A stretch of 64,000 bases of DNA from Streptomyces sp. PT12 (GCF_003311645.1 NZ_QEST01000287.1:35905-99904); one strand, 5' to 3'; shown: positions 8,531 to 18,452, counted from the stretch's first letter. The notes: generated by a model not told the origin, from the letters alone. A program made the numbers and translations.

Positions 8531-10123
8531 ATGAAATACCGAAGAAGCGCACTGCTCGGCACCGCCGTGCTGCTCGGCGCCACCGCACTCGCGCCCGCCG
8601 CGGCGCAGGAGGCGCGGGACGCGCGCGACGCTCGGCACGGGCGCCCCGGTGGCGAGGTGGAGCTGACCCTGCTCGGCCGGTACGAGTCCGGGTCCTTCGA
8701 CGAGGCCGCGGCCGAGATCACGGCGTTCGACCCGGCCACCGCGCGGGTGTTCACGGTCAACGCCGAACGCGGCACCGTCGACGTGCTCGACATCGGCGAC
8801 CCGGCCAACCCCGTCAAGGTGGCCGAGCTGGCCACCCCGGGCGCCAACAGCGTCGCCGTGCACGACGGGCTCGTCGCCGTCGCCCAGCAGGCGAGCGACA
8901 AGACGCGGCCGGGCACCGTGTCGTTCTTCCGCGCCGACGACGCCACCGAGGTCGAGTCGGTCACCGTGGGCGCGCTGCCCGACGCCCTGACGTTCACGCC
9001 CGACGGCAGCCGCGTCGTCGTCGTCAACGAGGGCGAGCCCGCCTCCTACTGCGAGGAGGACGGCTACGACCCGGAGGGCTCGGTGAGCGTCATCACGCTG
9101 CACGAGGGCCGCGTCGACAGCGTCCGCACCGCCGACTTCCGCGCCTGGAACGGCTCCGAGGACCGGCTGCGCCGCGACGGCGTGCGCATCTACGGCCCCG
9201 GCGCCTCGGCCGCGCAGGACCTGGAGCCCGAGTACGCGACCGTCTCGCCCGACGGGCGCCTCGCCTATGTGACGCTCCAGGAGAACAACGCGATCGCCGT
9301 GGTCGACCTCGCCAGGGCGCGCGTCACGCGCATCGAGCCGCTGGGCACCAAGGACCACTCGCGCCGCGGCAACGGCCTCGACCCGTCCGACGAGGACGGC
9401 GGCACCCACATCGGCCGCTGGCCGGTGCGCGGGCTCTACCAGCCCGACGGCATCGCCTCGTTCTCCCGTGGCGACTACCTGGTCACGGCCAACGAGGGCG
9501 ACGCGCGCGACTGGGACTGCTACGCCGAGGAGGTGCGCGTCGCGGACGTCGAGCTGTCGCCGCGCGCGTTCCGCGACGCCGACGCTCTGCGAAGCCCCGA
9601 GGCGCTCGGCCGCCTGACCATCACCGAGACCTCGCCGCGCGACCGGCAGGGCCGCTACACCGAGCTGCACGCGCTCGGCGGGCGCTCGCTCTCGGTCCTC
9701 GACACGCGCGGCCGGGTGGTGTGGGACTCGGGCGACGAGCTCGAACGCCTGATAGCCGAGCGCTTCACCGACGACTTCAACACCGACAACACGGAGAACG
9801 CCCCCGACTCCCGCAGCGACAACAAGGGCCCCGAGCCCGAGGGCGTCACGGTGGGCCGGGTCGCGGGTACGGAGTACGCGTTCGCCGGTCTCGAACGCGT
9901 CGGCGGCGTCGTGGTCTACGACCTGTCGAATCCGCGCCACCCCGAGCTCGCCGGTTACGTCAACTCCCGCGACTTCGACGGCGACCCCGAGGCGGGCACG
10001 GCGGGCGACCTCGGCCCCGAGGGCCTGACGTTCATCCGCGCCCAGGACAGCCCGACGGACAAGCCCCTGCTGGTCGTCGGCTTCGAGACGAGCGGCACGA
10101 CGGCGATCTACGAGATCGGCTGA
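8531..10123 (+). CDS. Secreted choice-of-anchor I / beta-propeller esterase-like protein
   Basis: About 530 residues. A Sec signal peptide (MKYRRSALLGTAVLLGATA, cleaved after about residue 25) precedes a beta-propeller of the choice-of-anchor I family, related to surface-layer and alkaline-phosphatase-associated domains. Diagnostic pieces are ITAFDPATARVFTVNAE, NSVAVHDGLVAVA, PDALTFTPDGSRVVVVNEGEP, EPEYATVSPDGRLAYV, YLVTANEGDARDW, and a closing SDNKGPEPEGVTVG and DLGPEGLTFI. The protein is probably extracellular; a precise enzymatic role is not established for the family. A strong hairpin follows the stop codon, so the gene is likely monocistronic. Confidence 0.82.
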   Translation: MKYRRSALLGTAVLLGATALAPAAAQEARDARDARHGRPGGEVELTLLGRYESGSFDEAAAEITAFDPATARVFTVNAERGTVDVLDIGDPANPVKVAELATPGANSVAVHDGLVAVAQQASDKTRPGTVSFFRADDATEVESVTVGALPDALTFTPDGSRVVVVNEGEPASYCEEDGYDPEGSVSVITLHEGRVDSVRTADFRAWNGSEDRLRRDGVRIYGPGASAAQDLEPEYATVSPDGRLAYVTLQENNAIAVVDLARARVTRIEPLGTKDHSRRGNGLDPSDEDGGTHIGRWPVRGLYQPDGIASFSRGDYLVTANEGDARDWDCYAEEVRVADVELSPRAFRDADALRSPEALGRLTITETSPRDRQGRYTELHALGGRSLSVLDTRGRVVWDSGDELERLIAERFTDDFNTDNTENAPDSRSDNKGPEPEGVTVGRVAGTEYAFAGLERVGGVVVYDLSNPRHPELAGYVNSRDFDGDPEAGTAGDLGPEGLTFIRAQDSPTDKPLLVVGFETSGTTAIYEIG

Positions 10124-10133
10124 CGCCACCCCG

Positions 10134-10162
10134 CGACGACGCGCCCTTGGGGCGCGTCGTCG
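10134..10162. terminator. Hairpin terminator between convergent genes
   Basis: A perfect 13-bp inverted repeat, 10134-10146 with 10150-10162, has a 3-nt loop. It lies 11 bp after the propeller gene and about 150 bp beyond the sdhB stop on the other strand. There is no U-tract, as is usual in actinomycetes. Confidence 0.75.
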
Positions 10163-10313
10163 TGAAGGCCGCGTGATGTCAACCGTAGGAGCCCGAGCCG
10201 GAGATCGCAGGCCGCGATGCTTCGGTACTCCCGCACCCGGACGCGCCTCAGACGGAACGGACGGTACTCAGCCATGCCCTCGGTGTTCCCGAGGCCCGGG
10301 GCTGTGCCAGGGG

Positions 10314-11090
10314 TCAGAACCTGCGGGTGATCAGGGCCTGTTTGACCTCCTGGATCGCCTTTGTCACCTCGATGCCGCGCGGGCAGGCGTCCGTGCAGTT
10401 GAAGATCGTGCGGCAACGCCACACGCCGTCGCGGTCGTTGAGGATCTCAAGGCGCTGCTCGGCGCCCTCGTCGCGCGAGTCGAAGATGAAGCGGTGGGCA
10501 TTGACGATCGCCGCCGGGCCGAAGTACTGGCCGTCGTTCCAGAAGACCGGGCACGCGCCCGTGCACGCCGCGCACAGGATGCACTTGGTCGTGTCGTCGA
10601 AACGCTCCCGCTGCTCCGCCGACTGGCGGCGCTCGCGCGACGGCTGGTTGCCCGTCGTCACCAGGAACGGCATCACGTCGCGGTACGCCTGGAAGAACGG
10701 CTCCATGTCGACGATCAGGTCCTTCTGGACCGTCATGCCCTTCAGCGGCTCGATCACCACCGGCTTGGCCTTGGGGCCGCCGCCGAGGTCGGCGATGTCC
10801 TTGATGAGCGTCTTGCAGGCCAGCCGGTTCTTGCCGTTGATGCGCATCGCGTCCGAGCCACAGATGCCGTGGGCGCACGAGCGGCGGAACGTCAGGGTGC
10901 CGTCCTCGTCCCACTTGATCTGGTGGAGGGCGTCGAGCACCCGCTCCTTGGGGTCGATGTCCAGCGTGAAGTCCTGCCAGAACGCGTGCTCGGATGACTC
11001 GGGGTTGAACCGCCTGATGCGGAACATGACCCGCGCGAGGTGGGACGAGTCGGCCATGCCCCCGGTCGGGGTCTCGGTCACCGTTGCCAT
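10314..11090 (-). CDS. sdhB: Succinate dehydrogenase iron-sulfur subunit
   Basis: About 258 residues. It passes electrons from SdhA through three iron-sulfur centres to the membrane quinone site. The ferredoxin-like half has RRSCAHGICGSD and a later NRLAC for the 2Fe-2S cluster. The second half has CILCAACTGACP for the 4Fe-4S cluster and CRTIFNCTDACPRGI for the 3Fe-4S cluster. It is the last gene of sdhCDAB. Its ATG overlaps the sdhA stop in a TGATG junction, so translation is probably coupled. Confidence 0.96.
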   Translation of the reverse strand: MATVTETPTGGMADSSHLARVMFRIRRFNPESSEHAFWQDFTLDIDPKERVLDALHQIKWDEDGTLTFRRSCAHGICGSDAMRINGKNRLACKTLIKDIADLGGGPKAKPVVIEPLKGMTVQKDLIVDMEPFFQAYRDVMPFLVTTGNQPSRERRQSAEQRERFDDTTKCILCAACTGACPVFWNDGQYFGPAAIVNAHRFIFDSRDEGAEQRLEILNDRDGVWRCRTIFNCTDACPRGIEVTKAIQEVKQALITRRF

Positions 11091-12844
11091 CAGTACGTAC
11101 GCTCCTGCGGCTGGTAGCGGGTCTGGACGACCGGCTTGTAGTCGAGCCTGATCGTCTCGTTTCCTTGGGAGTCCACTTCGCGATAGGCCATGGTGTGCCG
11201 CATGAAGTTGACGTCGTCGCGGTGCGGGAAGTCCTCGCGGTAGTGGCCGCCGCGGGACTCCTTGCGGGCCAGCGCCGAGACGACCAGCACCTCGGCGAGG
11301 TCGAGGAGGTTCCCGAGCTCGAGGGCTTCGAGCAGGTCGGTGTTGAAGCGCCTGCCCTTGTCCTGCACCGAGACGTTCCGGTACCGCTTGCGCAGCGCCG
11401 TGATGTCCTCCAGCGCTTCCTTGAGCGTCTGCTCGGTGCGGAAGACCATGGCGTTCTTGTCCATCGTCTCCTGCAACGCGCGGCGGATCACGGTCACCCG
11501 CTCGTTGCCCGTGGCGCCGCGCATGCGCGTCACCTCGTCGGCGACGAAGCGCGCCGGGTCGTCCGGAAGCTCCACCAGGTCCGCGCCCGCGGCGTACTCG
11601 GCGGCGGCGATCCCGGCGCGGCGGCCGAAGACGTTGATGTCGAGCAGGGAGTTGGTGCCGAGGCGGTTGGCGCCGTGCACGGAGACGCAGGCCACCTCGC
11701 CCGCGGCGTAGAGCCCGGGCACGACGTCGGTGTTGGTGGACAGGACCTCGCCGCGGACGTTGGTCGGGATGCCGCCCATCGCGTAGTGCGCGGTCGGCTG
11801 GATCGGGATGGGGTCGGTGTACGGCTCGATCCCGAGGTAGGTGCGCGCGAACTCGGTGATGTCGGGCAGCTTGGAGTCCAGCTGCTCGGGCGGCAGGTGG
11901 GTGAGGTCGAGGTGCACATGGTCGCCGTCGGGGCCGCAGCCGCGGCCCTCGCGGATCTCGGTGTAGATCGAGCGGGAGACGACGTCGCGCGAGGCGAGGT
12001 CCTTCATCACCGGCGCGTACTTCTCCATGAAGCGCTCGCCGTCCTTGTTGCGCAGGATGCCGCCCTCGCCGCGCGCGCCCTCGGTGAGCAGGATGCCCAT
12101 GCGCCAGATGCCGGTCGGGTGGAACTGGAAGAACTCCATGTCCTCCAGGGGCAGTCCGCGCCGGAACGCCGCCGCCTGGCCGTCGCCGGTGAGCGTGTGG
12201 GCGTTCGATGTCACCTTGTAGAACTTGCCGTTGCCGCCCGAGGCGAACACGACGGCCTTGGCGCGGAAGACGTGCAGCTCGCCCGTGGCCAGCTCGTACG
12301 CCACGACGCCCGCCGCGCGGCGCACGCCGTCCACGGTGGTGAGCAGCAGGTCGAGGACGTAGAACTCGTTGTAGAACTCGACGCCCTCCTTCACGCAGTT
12401 CTGGTAGAGCGTCTGGAGGATCATGTGACCGGTGCGGTCGGCCGCGTAGCACGAGCGGCGCACGGGCGCCTCGCCGTGGTTGCGGCTGTGGCCGCCGAAG
12501 CGGCGCTGGTCGATCAGCCCCTCGGGGGTGCGGTTGAACGGCAGCCCCATCCGCTCCAGGTCGAGGACGGAGTCGATGGCCTCCTTGGCCAGGATCTCCG
12601 CGGCGTCCTGGTCCACCAGGTAGTCGCCGCCCTTGACCGTGTCGAACGTGTGCCACTCCCAGTTGTCGTCCTCGACGTTCGCCAGGGCCGCGGCCATCCC
12701 GCCCTGCGCGGCGCCGGTGTGCGAACGCGTCGGGTACAGCTTGGTCAGCACGGCGGTGCGGCTGCGCTTGGTGGCCTCGATGGCCGCCCGCATCCCGGCG
12801 CCGCCCGCGCCGACGATGACGGTGTCGTACGTGTGGATCTGCAT
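11090..12844 (-). CDS. sdhA: Succinate dehydrogenase flavoprotein subunit
   Basis: About 584 residues. It oxidises succinate to fumarate with covalently bound FAD at the inner face of the membrane. Visible motifs are the FAD fold ([18 protein letters not shown]), the flavin-linking [10 protein letters not shown], the [12 protein letters not shown] segment, [23 protein letters not shown], and [10 protein letters not shown] near the FAD site. The ATG at 12844 gives the [12 protein letters not shown] start typical of the actinobacterial proteins; an ATG four codons upstream (12856) is also possible. It is the third gene of the operon, 37 bp after sdhD. Confidence 0.96.
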   Translation of the reverse strand: MQIHTYDTVIVGAGGAGMRAAIEATKRSRTAVLTKLYPTRSHTGAAQGGMAAALANVEDDNWEWHTFDTVKGGDYLVDQDAAEILAKEAIDSVLDLERMGLPFNRTPEGLIDQRRFGGHSRNHGEAPVRRSCYAADRTGHMILQTLYQNCVKEGVEFYNEFYVLDLLLTTVDGVRRAAGVVAYELATGELHVFRAKAVVFASGGNGKFYKVTSNAHTLTGDGQAAAFRRGLPLEDMEFFQFHPTGIWRMGILLTEGARGEGGILRNKDGERFMEKYAPVMKDLASRDVVSRSIYTEIREGRGCGPDGDHVHLDLTHLPPEQLDSKLPDITEFARTYLGIEPYTDPIPIQPTAHYAMGGIPTNVRGEVLSTNTDVVPGLYAAGEVACVSVHGANRLGTNSLLDINVFGRRAGIAAAEYAAGADLVELPDDPARFVADEVTRMRGATGNERVTVIRRALQETMDKNAMVFRTEQTLKEALEDITALRKRYRNVSVQDKGRRFNTDLLEALELGNLLDLAEVLVVSALARKESRGGHYREDFPHRDDVNFMRHTMAYREVDSQGNETIRLDYKPVVQTRYQPQERTY

Positions 12845-12881
12845 CGCTCTCGTCATACTCTCGCGTCGAAGCCCCGGCGGT

Positions 12882-13364
12882 TCAGCTGATGTTCGGGTCG
12901 AAGGTGAAGATCACCAGGGTGCCAAGCAGCACGGTGAAGACCGTGGCCACATAGAGCAGCATCTTCAGCCAGAAGCGCGTGGAGTCGCGCTGGGCGTAGT
13001 CGTTGATGATCGTCCGCAGGCCGTTGCCGCCGTGCAGCATCGCGAGCCACAGCATCAGCAGGTCCCACACCTGCCAGAACGGCGAGGCCCAGCGGCCCGC
13101 GACAAACGCGAAGCTCACCTTGCTGACGCCGCCGTCGAGGACGAGCTGGATCACCAGGTGGGTGACCACGAGGACGACCAGGAGCACCCCCGACACCCGC
13201 ATGAAGAGCCAGCCGTACAGCTCGAAGTTGGTCCTGGTGGTGCGCGGCGTGCGGCGCGTGCGGGCGCGCGGGGGCTCGATGACGGGCGCGGGGTGGTCGG
13301 GGCCGTAGCGCCTTCCGCCCTCGTCGCCCTTGGAGACCTCGCTGATCTCGATGGCCATGGTCAT
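12882..13364 (-). CDS. sdhD: Succinate dehydrogenase hydrophobic membrane anchor subunit
   Basis: About 160 residues. A hydrophilic N-terminal part rich in Arg, Pro and Thr is followed by three membrane helices (about 53-74, 95-115 and 133-155). It carries the haem/quinone-region features of actinobacterial SdhD, such as [19 protein letters not shown] and [15 protein letters not shown]. Together with SdhC it anchors SdhAB and forms the menaquinone site. The start overlaps the sdhC stop (TGATG). A second ATG two codons in is equally plausible. Confidence 0.92.
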   Translation of the reverse strand: MTMAIEISEVSKGDEGGRRYGPDHPAPVIEPPRARTRRTPRTTRTNFELYGWLFMRVSGVLLVVLVVTHLVIQLVLDGGVSKVSFAFVAGRWASPFWQVWDLLMLWLAMLHGGNGLRTIINDYAQRDSTRFWLKMLLYVATVFTVLLGTLVIFTFDPNIS

Positions 13365-13744
13365 CAGCTCCCGAACAGCTCACGGAACGCGTGCCCGAGC
13401 ACCGGATAGGCGGCGCCCGCCATCAGCGCGACCCAGACACCCACGACGGTCCACAGCATGGGCCGCTGGTAGCGGGCGCCGTTGGCCCAGAAGTCCACGG
13501 CGACGACGCGCAGGCCGTTGAGCGCGTGGAACAGCACGGCGGCCACCAGGCCGTACTCCATCACGGCCACGAGGGGCGTCTTGTAGACCTCGATCGTCTT
13601 GTCGTACGCCTCGGGCGAGACGCGGACGAGGGAGGTGTCGAGCACGTGGACGAACAGGAAGAAGAAGATGAGGACACCGGTGACGCGGTGCGCCACCCAT
13701 GACCACATGCCTTCCCGGCCGCGGTACAACGTTCCTGCCGGCAC
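13364..13744 (-). CDS. sdhC: Succinate dehydrogenase cytochrome b556 subunit
   Basis: About 126 residues with three membrane helices. Family hallmarks are LYRGREGMWSWVAHRVTG, FFLFVHVLDT (His for haem) and ALNGLRVVAVDF. It is the first gene of sdhCDAB. The GTG at 13744 is chosen because GAAGGG lies 7 nt upstream and the protein then starts VPAGTLYRGREG, as in Streptomyces homologues I remember. A GTG at 13759 would overlap that ribosome site. The operon promoter should lie in the 180 bp shared with the divergent hexosaminidase gene. Confidence 0.92.
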   Translation of the reverse strand: MPAGTLYRGREGMWSWVAHRVTGVLIFFFLFVHVLDTSLVRVSPEAYDKTIEVYKTPLVAVMEYGLVAAVLFHALNGLRVVAVDFWANGARYQRPMLWTVVGVWVALMAGAAYPVLGHAFRELFGS

Positions 13745-13891
13745 GGAAGAACCCTTCACGAGCGGTGGTGCGGGCCCTGCGGCCCGGCCGGATACCGATC
13801 ACCGGCCGCGGGTCATCGTAGCCGCGCGACGGCCCTGGCTCGGCCGCGGGAAGGCCGCTTCGATCATGGAGCCGCGGCGTTCGACGCCGGG

Positions 13892-13919
13892 TTGCCGACT
13901 CTTGGCCAACGGTTAACGT
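13892..13919 (+). promoter_or_regulatory. Probable leaderless promoter of the GH20 gene
   Basis: TTGCCG, a 16-bp spacer, then TAACGT ending 7 nt before the ATG at 13927. No Shine-Dalgarno sequence is present. Confidence 0.45.
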
Positions 13920-13926
13920 CGAACGT

Positions 13927-15510
13927 ATGCGGCAAGCGCACTGGCGAATATTCGCACTGGTCGCGGCGGTGCTGGTCATCGTCGCGGGGGCCGTGGTCAC
14001 CGTCACGACGGGGGACGAGGAGGCGCCACCCGAGCGCGGCCCCGGCGGGAGCGTCGCCGCCGCGGGGCCCACGGGTCCCGAGGGGCCGGTCGAGTCGATC
14101 CCCTCGGTGCGGTCGTTCGACGCCGCGTCGGGGCGCGGCTGGGCGCCGGGCGAGGAGACCCGCGTGGTCGCCGACGAGGACGGGCCGCTGGACGACGAGG
14201 CCGACCGGCTCGCCGACGAGCTCGACGTGCCGCGCGCGGGCGAGGGGGGCCGCGAGGGCGATGTGATCCTGGGCATCGACGACCGCGCGAACACCGGGGG
14301 AGAGGGGTACACGCTCGTCACCGAGGACAGCCGGGTCCGCATCGTCGGGCGGACCGAGGCCGGGGTCTTCTACGGCACGCGCACGCTGGTGCAGTCGGTC
14401 AACGCGAACGGCGGCACCCCCGAGGGCACCGTCACCGACCGCCCCGACAGGCCGCAGCGCGGGCTGATGATCGACATCGCGCGCAAGCCGTTCTCCGCCG
14501 ACTGGATCGAGGACCGGCTGCGCGAGATGGCCGACCTCAAGCTCAACCAGCTCCAGCTCCACCTGAGCGACGACCAGGGCTTCCGCATCGAGAGCGAGAG
14601 CCACCCCGAGGTGGTCTCCGACGAGCACCTCACCAAGCGCGAGGTGCGCGACATCGTCCGGTTGGCCGAGTCGCTGCACATCCAGGTCATCCCCGAGATC
14701 GACAGCCCCGGTCACCTCGGCGCGGTGCTCGACGCGCACCCCGACCTCCAGCTGCGGCGGGCGGACGGCAGCGCTGCCGAGGGCGCGATCAACATCGCCG
14801 ACCCGGCCGCGGGCCGCCTCATCGACGAGCTGCTGCGCGAGTACAAGGACCTGTTCCCCGCCCGCTTCTGGCACCTGGGCGGCGACGAGTACGCGGCCCT
14901 GCTCAGCAGCGACCCCGAGGCCACCTACCCGGGCCTGGCCAGGGCGGCGCGGGACCGCTACGGCGACGACGCGACCGTGCGCGACCTGGCCACCGGATGG
15001 CTCAACGACCGGGCCGAGGTCGTCACGGACCTGGACAGGACGCCCCAGGTGTGGAACGACGGCATGCACGCCGGGGGCGTCGTCGAGCCGAGCGAGGACC
15101 GGCAGGTGGCGTACTGGACGGGACGCGAGCAGGGCGCGAGGCCGCCGATCGAATATCTGGACGAGGGATTCAAGCTCGTCAACTTCAACTCGGAGTTCCT
15201 GTACTACGTCCTCGGCCAGCCCAATGGGTTCACCTATCCGACGGGTCAGCGCATCTTCGAGGAGTGGACGCCCGACGTGCTGCGTGGAACATCCCCCGTG
15301 CCTGACCGTTTCGCGGACGCGGACCATGTGCCGGGCGGCCGTTTCGCGGTGTGGTGCGATCTCGCGGACGCGCAGACGCCCGACGAGGTGGCGGCGGGGA
15401 TCAGGCTGCCGCTGCGCGCGGTGTCCCAGAAGCTGTGGGATCCGTCACGGCCCGAGGGGACATGGGAGGAGTTCACGGAGCTGGCCGACCGCGTCGGGGG
15501 CCGGGGCTGA
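13927..15510 (+). CDS. Beta-N-acetylhexosaminidase (GH20), secreted
   Basis: About 527 residues. An N-terminal hydrophobic segment (FALVAAVLVIVAGAVVTV) serves as signal or anchor, followed by a Pro/Gly-rich spacer. A GH20b-like domain (about 60-160) leads into the TIM-barrel catalytic domain starting at QRGLMIDIARKPF. Core motifs are LQLHLSDDQGFRIES, PEIDSPGHLGAVL and FWHLGGDEY. The Asp-Glu pair of the last motif is the catalytic dyad for substrate-assisted hydrolysis. It should release GlcNAc from chitin oligomers or wall material. A strong hairpin lies about 105 bp downstream. Confidence 0.9.
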   Translation: MRQAHWRIFALVAAVLVIVAGAVVTVTTGDEEAPPERGPGGSVAAAGPTGPEGPVESIPSVRSFDAASGRGWAPGEETRVVADEDGPLDDEADRLADELDVPRAGEGGREGDVILGIDDRANTGGEGYTLVTEDSRVRIVGRTEAGVFYGTRTLVQSVNANGGTPEGTVTDRPDRPQRGLMIDIARKPFSADWIEDRLREMADLKLNQLQLHLSDDQGFRIESESHPEVVSDEHLTKREVRDIVRLAESLHIQVIPEIDSPGHLGAVLDAHPDLQLRRADGSAAEGAINIADPAAGRLIDELLREYKDLFPARFWHLGGDEYAALLSSDPEATYPGLARAARDRYGDDATVRDLATGWLNDRAEVVTDLDRTPQVWNDGMHAGGVVEPSEDRQVAYWTGREQGARPPIEYLDEGFKLVNFNSEFLYYVLGQPNGFTYPTGQRIFEEWTPDVLRGTSPVPDRFADADHVPGGRFAVWCDLADAQTPDEVAAGIRLPLRAVSQKLWDPSRPEGTWEEFTELADRVGGRG

Positions 15511-15615
15511 GCGGCCGCGGCAGCGGGTGGCCAGGGGTGCGGGCCGGGGTGGCGACCGGGGCGACAAAAGCCCCCCATGTCAGGGTATATGGGGTCATAT
15601 CGGGGCATCGCGAAA

Positions 15616-15655
15616 CAGCCGGGGTCGCCACCCCCCACAGGAGAGACCCCGGCTG
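15616..15655. terminator. Hairpin after the hexosaminidase gene
   Basis: An 11-bp perfect inverted repeat (CAGCCGGGGTC with its complement) has an 18-nt loop. It sits in the 342-bp gap 15511-15852. The rest of the gap shows only a pair of TATATGGGG/CATATCGGGG-like near-repeats at 15585-15605 and the leader of the sigma-factor gene. Confidence 0.6.
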
Positions 15656-15852
15656 CCGCGGGACGCGAGCTTGACGGGGCTCGCGTCCGCATCCCGTTCA
15701 GCGTCGGTGCGGGGCTTTCTGTTACCGAGCGGATACGGCCGGATGCGCCATGGACTCAGCCGTCGGTGACGCGTAGCGTTCAGACACCGGGGGCTCACAG
15801 TCACCAGCACGGGAGCAGAGCGCGGTACAGGGCCGCAAAGGGGGGCCGGGGA

Positions 15853-16413
15853 GTGCAGGGGGCAGACATCGATCTGACCGAGGCGGTGCACGCGGCGCAG
15901 GAGGGGGACGAGACCGCGTTTCAGGCGGTCTTCCGCGCCGTGCACCCGCGGTTGCTCGGTTATGTGCGCACGATCGTCGCCGAGCCCGACGTCGAGGACG
16001 TCACGGCCGAGGCGTGGCTGCACATATCGCGGGATCTGTCGAGGTTCAGCGGAGACGCCGACCGCTTCCGCGGGTGGACCGCGCGCATCGCGCGGAACCG
16101 GGCGCTCGACCACCTGAGGGCGCGCGGCAGGCGCCCGCAGGAGATGCGCGCCGACGACGACGCGCTCGCGGACATGCCGTCGTCCGCGGACACCGCCGAG
16201 GAGGCCATCGCCTCGCTCGCCACCTCGCGGGCGTTCCAGCTGGTCGCGGAGCTGCCGCAGGAGCAGGCCGGGGCCGTGGTGTTACGCACGCTGTTCGGCC
16301 TCGACTCCAAGCGGGCCGCGCTCGTCCTGGGCTGCCGCCCCGGCGCGGTCCGCACCGCGAACCACCGCGGTCTGCGCCGCCTCGCCGAGCTGGTGGAGCA
16401 CGGCGAGGACTGA
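15853..16413 (+). CDS. ECF-type RNA polymerase sigma factor
   Basis: About 186 residues with sigma-70 regions 2 and 4. Region 2 runs from about residue 20 (FRAVHPRLLGYV) through VEDVTAEAWLHISRDL to FRGWTARIARNRALDHLR. Region 4 (about 125-180) has PQEQAGAVVLRTLFGLDSKRAA and RPGAVRTANHRGLRRL as the helix-turn-helix. The linker is Asp/Ala-rich. The GTG at 15853 was chosen because GGGGCCGGGGA precedes it and region 2 then begins at the right distance; the frame is open a further 92 codons upstream without sigma-like sequence. No anti-sigma gene follows, and a terminator does. Confidence 0.85.
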   Translation: MQGADIDLTEAVHAAQEGDETAFQAVFRAVHPRLLGYVRTIVAEPDVEDVTAEAWLHISRDLSRFSGDADRFRGWTARIARNRALDHLRARGRRPQEMRADDDALADMPSSADTAEEAIASLATSRAFQLVAELPQEQAGAVVLRTLFGLDSKRAALVLGCRPGAVRTANHRGLRRLAELVEHGED

Positions 16414-16540
16414 ACGCGCCGGGCGCACCACCCCCGCGTGTAACGGAAATCGGGGCTACGGCGCAGTAAGGAACAGGCCGACTGGTCACCGGCCTACGGG
16501 GCGCTCCCCGAGGTCCCCCCCGTACCTCAGGAAGCCCCAG

Positions 16541-16579
16541 GCGCGGACGGGGCGGCATTCCCCCTAGCCCCGTCCGCGC
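16541..16579. terminator. Hairpin downstream of the sigma-factor gene
   Basis: A perfect 12-bp inverted repeat (GCGCGGACGGGG at 16541-16552 with its complement at 16568-16579) has a 15-nt loop. It lies about 130 bp after the sigma-factor stop codon. Confidence 0.65.
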
Positions 16580-17010
16580 ACCTCGACCTCTCGCGCGGAG
16601 TGGCGCCGCGTCTCCACCGGTGGTGACGCGGGGCCGCGCACCGCGGCGCTGATCCGGGCCGCGCGCCCGTGTCCCGCACATCTCCCGCGTCGCCCCCGTC
16701 GCCCGCGTCTCCCGTGTCACGCGCATCTCGCGCCGGAGTGCGCGGAGTTCGGCGCGCGCCTCCCATGCACCGGGAGCGGCGTTCGCGCAACGCGCTCCCC
16801 CCGGCGAACGGGCGGCCGCACTTGCGCGCCACGGTGGGTGAGGTGTGCAATACGCTGCGTAGCGTCCGGGGGGCATGCGAACCCGCGGACCCGCGTCGAC
16901 GCCCGCTCGCCTTCAGCCTCCCCCCGGGGGTGAACGACGGACGGCGGAGAGGGGGTATTTCTGTGAACTTCGTCTAATGCCAAGCTGAAGAGGGGCCCGA
17001 GACTCGTGAG

Positions 17011-17038
17011 TTGGTTTTAGCGTGTCATGCTGTTAACT
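17011..17038 (+). promoter_or_regulatory. Candidate promoter of the wall-glycopolymer cluster
   Basis: TTGGTT, a 16-bp spacer, then TTAACT ending 7 nt before the GTG start at 17046. The local AT content is far above the surroundings, and there is no Shine-Dalgarno site. This is inference from pattern only. Confidence 0.4.
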
Positions 17039-17045
17039 GTTTGTT

Positions 17046-18452
17046 GTGACTGAGTTGGCCCGGCACTCGATACCGCTGCCTAATGTTCAATCCGTGCCCG
17101 TTTCATCCCCCACCCCACTCCGTGTGGCAGTGCTGGCGGATTCCGACACCCGGTGGAAGTGGGGCGCGCTGACCGCGCGCCGTATCGCTCCCGAGTCGAC
17201 CGTCCACGGCTATCTGCTCTGGGGGCGCGCGACTCCCACGGAGCGCCAGCTGGCGGAGATCGGAGCGGACGCCGACGAGCTGCGTGAGGTCAGCGCGGCC
17301 GATTTCCTCGCCGACCTCGGCAAGCGCGCCCACGGCGGCGCGGACGAGGCGTTCGATGTCCTCGTGCTCGCGTGTGTCGGGGGCACCATCCAGGCCATGC
17401 TGCACGGCCTCGCGCGCGCCTGGCGCACCGCGGAGCGCCGCCCCGTCGTGGTCACCGGATATGTGGGCGTGGTCTATGAGAAGCTGCCCGACGGGCTGCT
17501 GCTGCGGCACGGCGCGGACCTGGTCCTCGCCAACAGCCGCTATGACGCCCGGCGTTTCCGCGCCGTCTACGAGGGTGTGCGGGCCGACAGCGGCGCGGTC
17601 ACCGAGTGCGCGCTGCCGTTCCTCGACGGGCGCGCCTACGACCCGGGGCCCGCGCGGCGCGGGGAGCGGCCGTTCCGCGTGGTCTTCGCGGTGCAGCCGT
17701 CCGTGCCCGCCACCCGCAAGGACCGGGCCTATCTGCTGGACCGGGCCATGGAGCACGCCAGGCGCTTCCCCGACCGCGAGGTGATCCTCAAGCTGCGCAG
17801 CAAGCCGAGCGAGCACACCACGCACATCGAGGAGCTGCCCTACCAGCGCCTGGTGGAGCGGGCCAAGGAGGAGCAGCCGCCCAACTTCAAGCTGGCCTAC
17901 GGGAACATGGGCGAGGTCCTCGACGAGACGGACCTGCTGGTCACCGTCAGCTCCACGGCGGCCCTCGAGTCCCTGCACCGCTCGGTGCCCACCGCGGTCC
18001 TCAGCGACCTCGGCATCCGCGAGCAGCTGGGGAACCACTACTTCATCGGCTCGGGCTGCTTCGCCTCGTGGGACGAGCTCGACGCCGGGTACCTGCCCGA
18101 GCCCGAGCCCGCGTGGCTGGCCGACCAGGGCATCGCCACGTCGCACGAGCACGCCTTCGCCACGGCGAGGGGCCGTCTCTCGGGGCTGCTCGACCAGCGG
18201 CGCCAGTCGGGCCTGCTGCCCCTCGCGCCGTATTACACCGTCCGCACCGCGCCCGGCTACCTCCCCGGCGTCCTGGCCCGCCACGGCCTCGACGTCAAGG
18301 GCGAGCCCAAGGCCGGTCACCAGGAGAGCGGCCCCGCCCAGGCGGGCATGCGCGCCGCGTCCCGCCGCCTCCTGCGCCGCACGGCGCGCGGCGCCTACCG
18401 GGCGGGCGTCCAGCGCGTCGCCCCCCTCATCCGCCGCTGGGGGCAGCTGTGA
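17046..18452 (+). CDS. DUF6716-type putative glycosyltransferase
   Basis: About 468 residues. After a short leader, the first Rossmann-like domain begins at LRVAVLADSDTRWKWGA. A second domain has RPFRVVFAVQPSVPATRKDR and ends with ETDLLVTVSSTAALESLHR, the Ser-rich nucleotide-sugar loop common in GT-B enzymes. The C-terminus is helical and basic. It is the first gene of a four-gene set with a CMP-sugar synthetase fusion, NeuB and another transferase. A comparable gene set in Streptomyces coelicolor has been linked to a Kdn-containing teichulosonic acid of the wall. I infer a role in building that polymer; the donor and acceptor are unknown. The start is GTG with no ribosome site. Confidence 0.7.
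   Translation: MTELARHSIPLPNVQSVPVSSPTPLRVAVLADSDTRWKWGALTARRIAPESTVHGYLLWGRATPTERQLAEIGADADELREVSAADFLADLGKRAHGGADEAFDVLVLACVGGTIQAMLHGLARAWRTAERRPVVVTGYVGVVYEKLPDGLLLRHGADLVLANSRYDARRFRAVYEGVRADSGAVTECALPFLDGRAYDPGPARRGERPFRVVFAVQPSVPATRKDRAYLLDRAMEHARRFPDREVILKLRSKPSEHTTHIEELPYQRLVERAKEEQPPNFKLAYGNMGEVLDETDLLVTVSSTAALESLHRSVPTAVLSDLGIREQLGNHYFIGSGCFASWDELDAGYLPEPEPAWLADQGIATSHEHAFATARGRLSGLLDQRRQSGLLPLAPYYTVRTAPGYLPGVLARHGLDVKGEPKAGHQESGPAQAGMRAASRRLLRRTARGAYRAGVQRVAPLIRRWGQL

Larger units (their letters stand above)
16414..17045. other. 632-bp gap: terminator, low-complexity stretch and promoter
   Basis: It holds a hairpin at 16541-16579 and a stretch of repeated CGCCCGCGT-like 9-mers at about 16670-16735 (minus-strand translation is Arg-Asp/Gly-Asp repeats). 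A comparatively AT-rich promoter zone for the glycosyltransferase gene lies after 16960. No gene was found. Confidence 0.6.

Noticed and set aside
15577-15852. N-terminal extension of the ECF sigma factor
   Set aside because: The extra 92 codons cross the hairpin terminator and show no conserved sequence. The GTG at 15853 has a ribosome site and the correct domain spacing.
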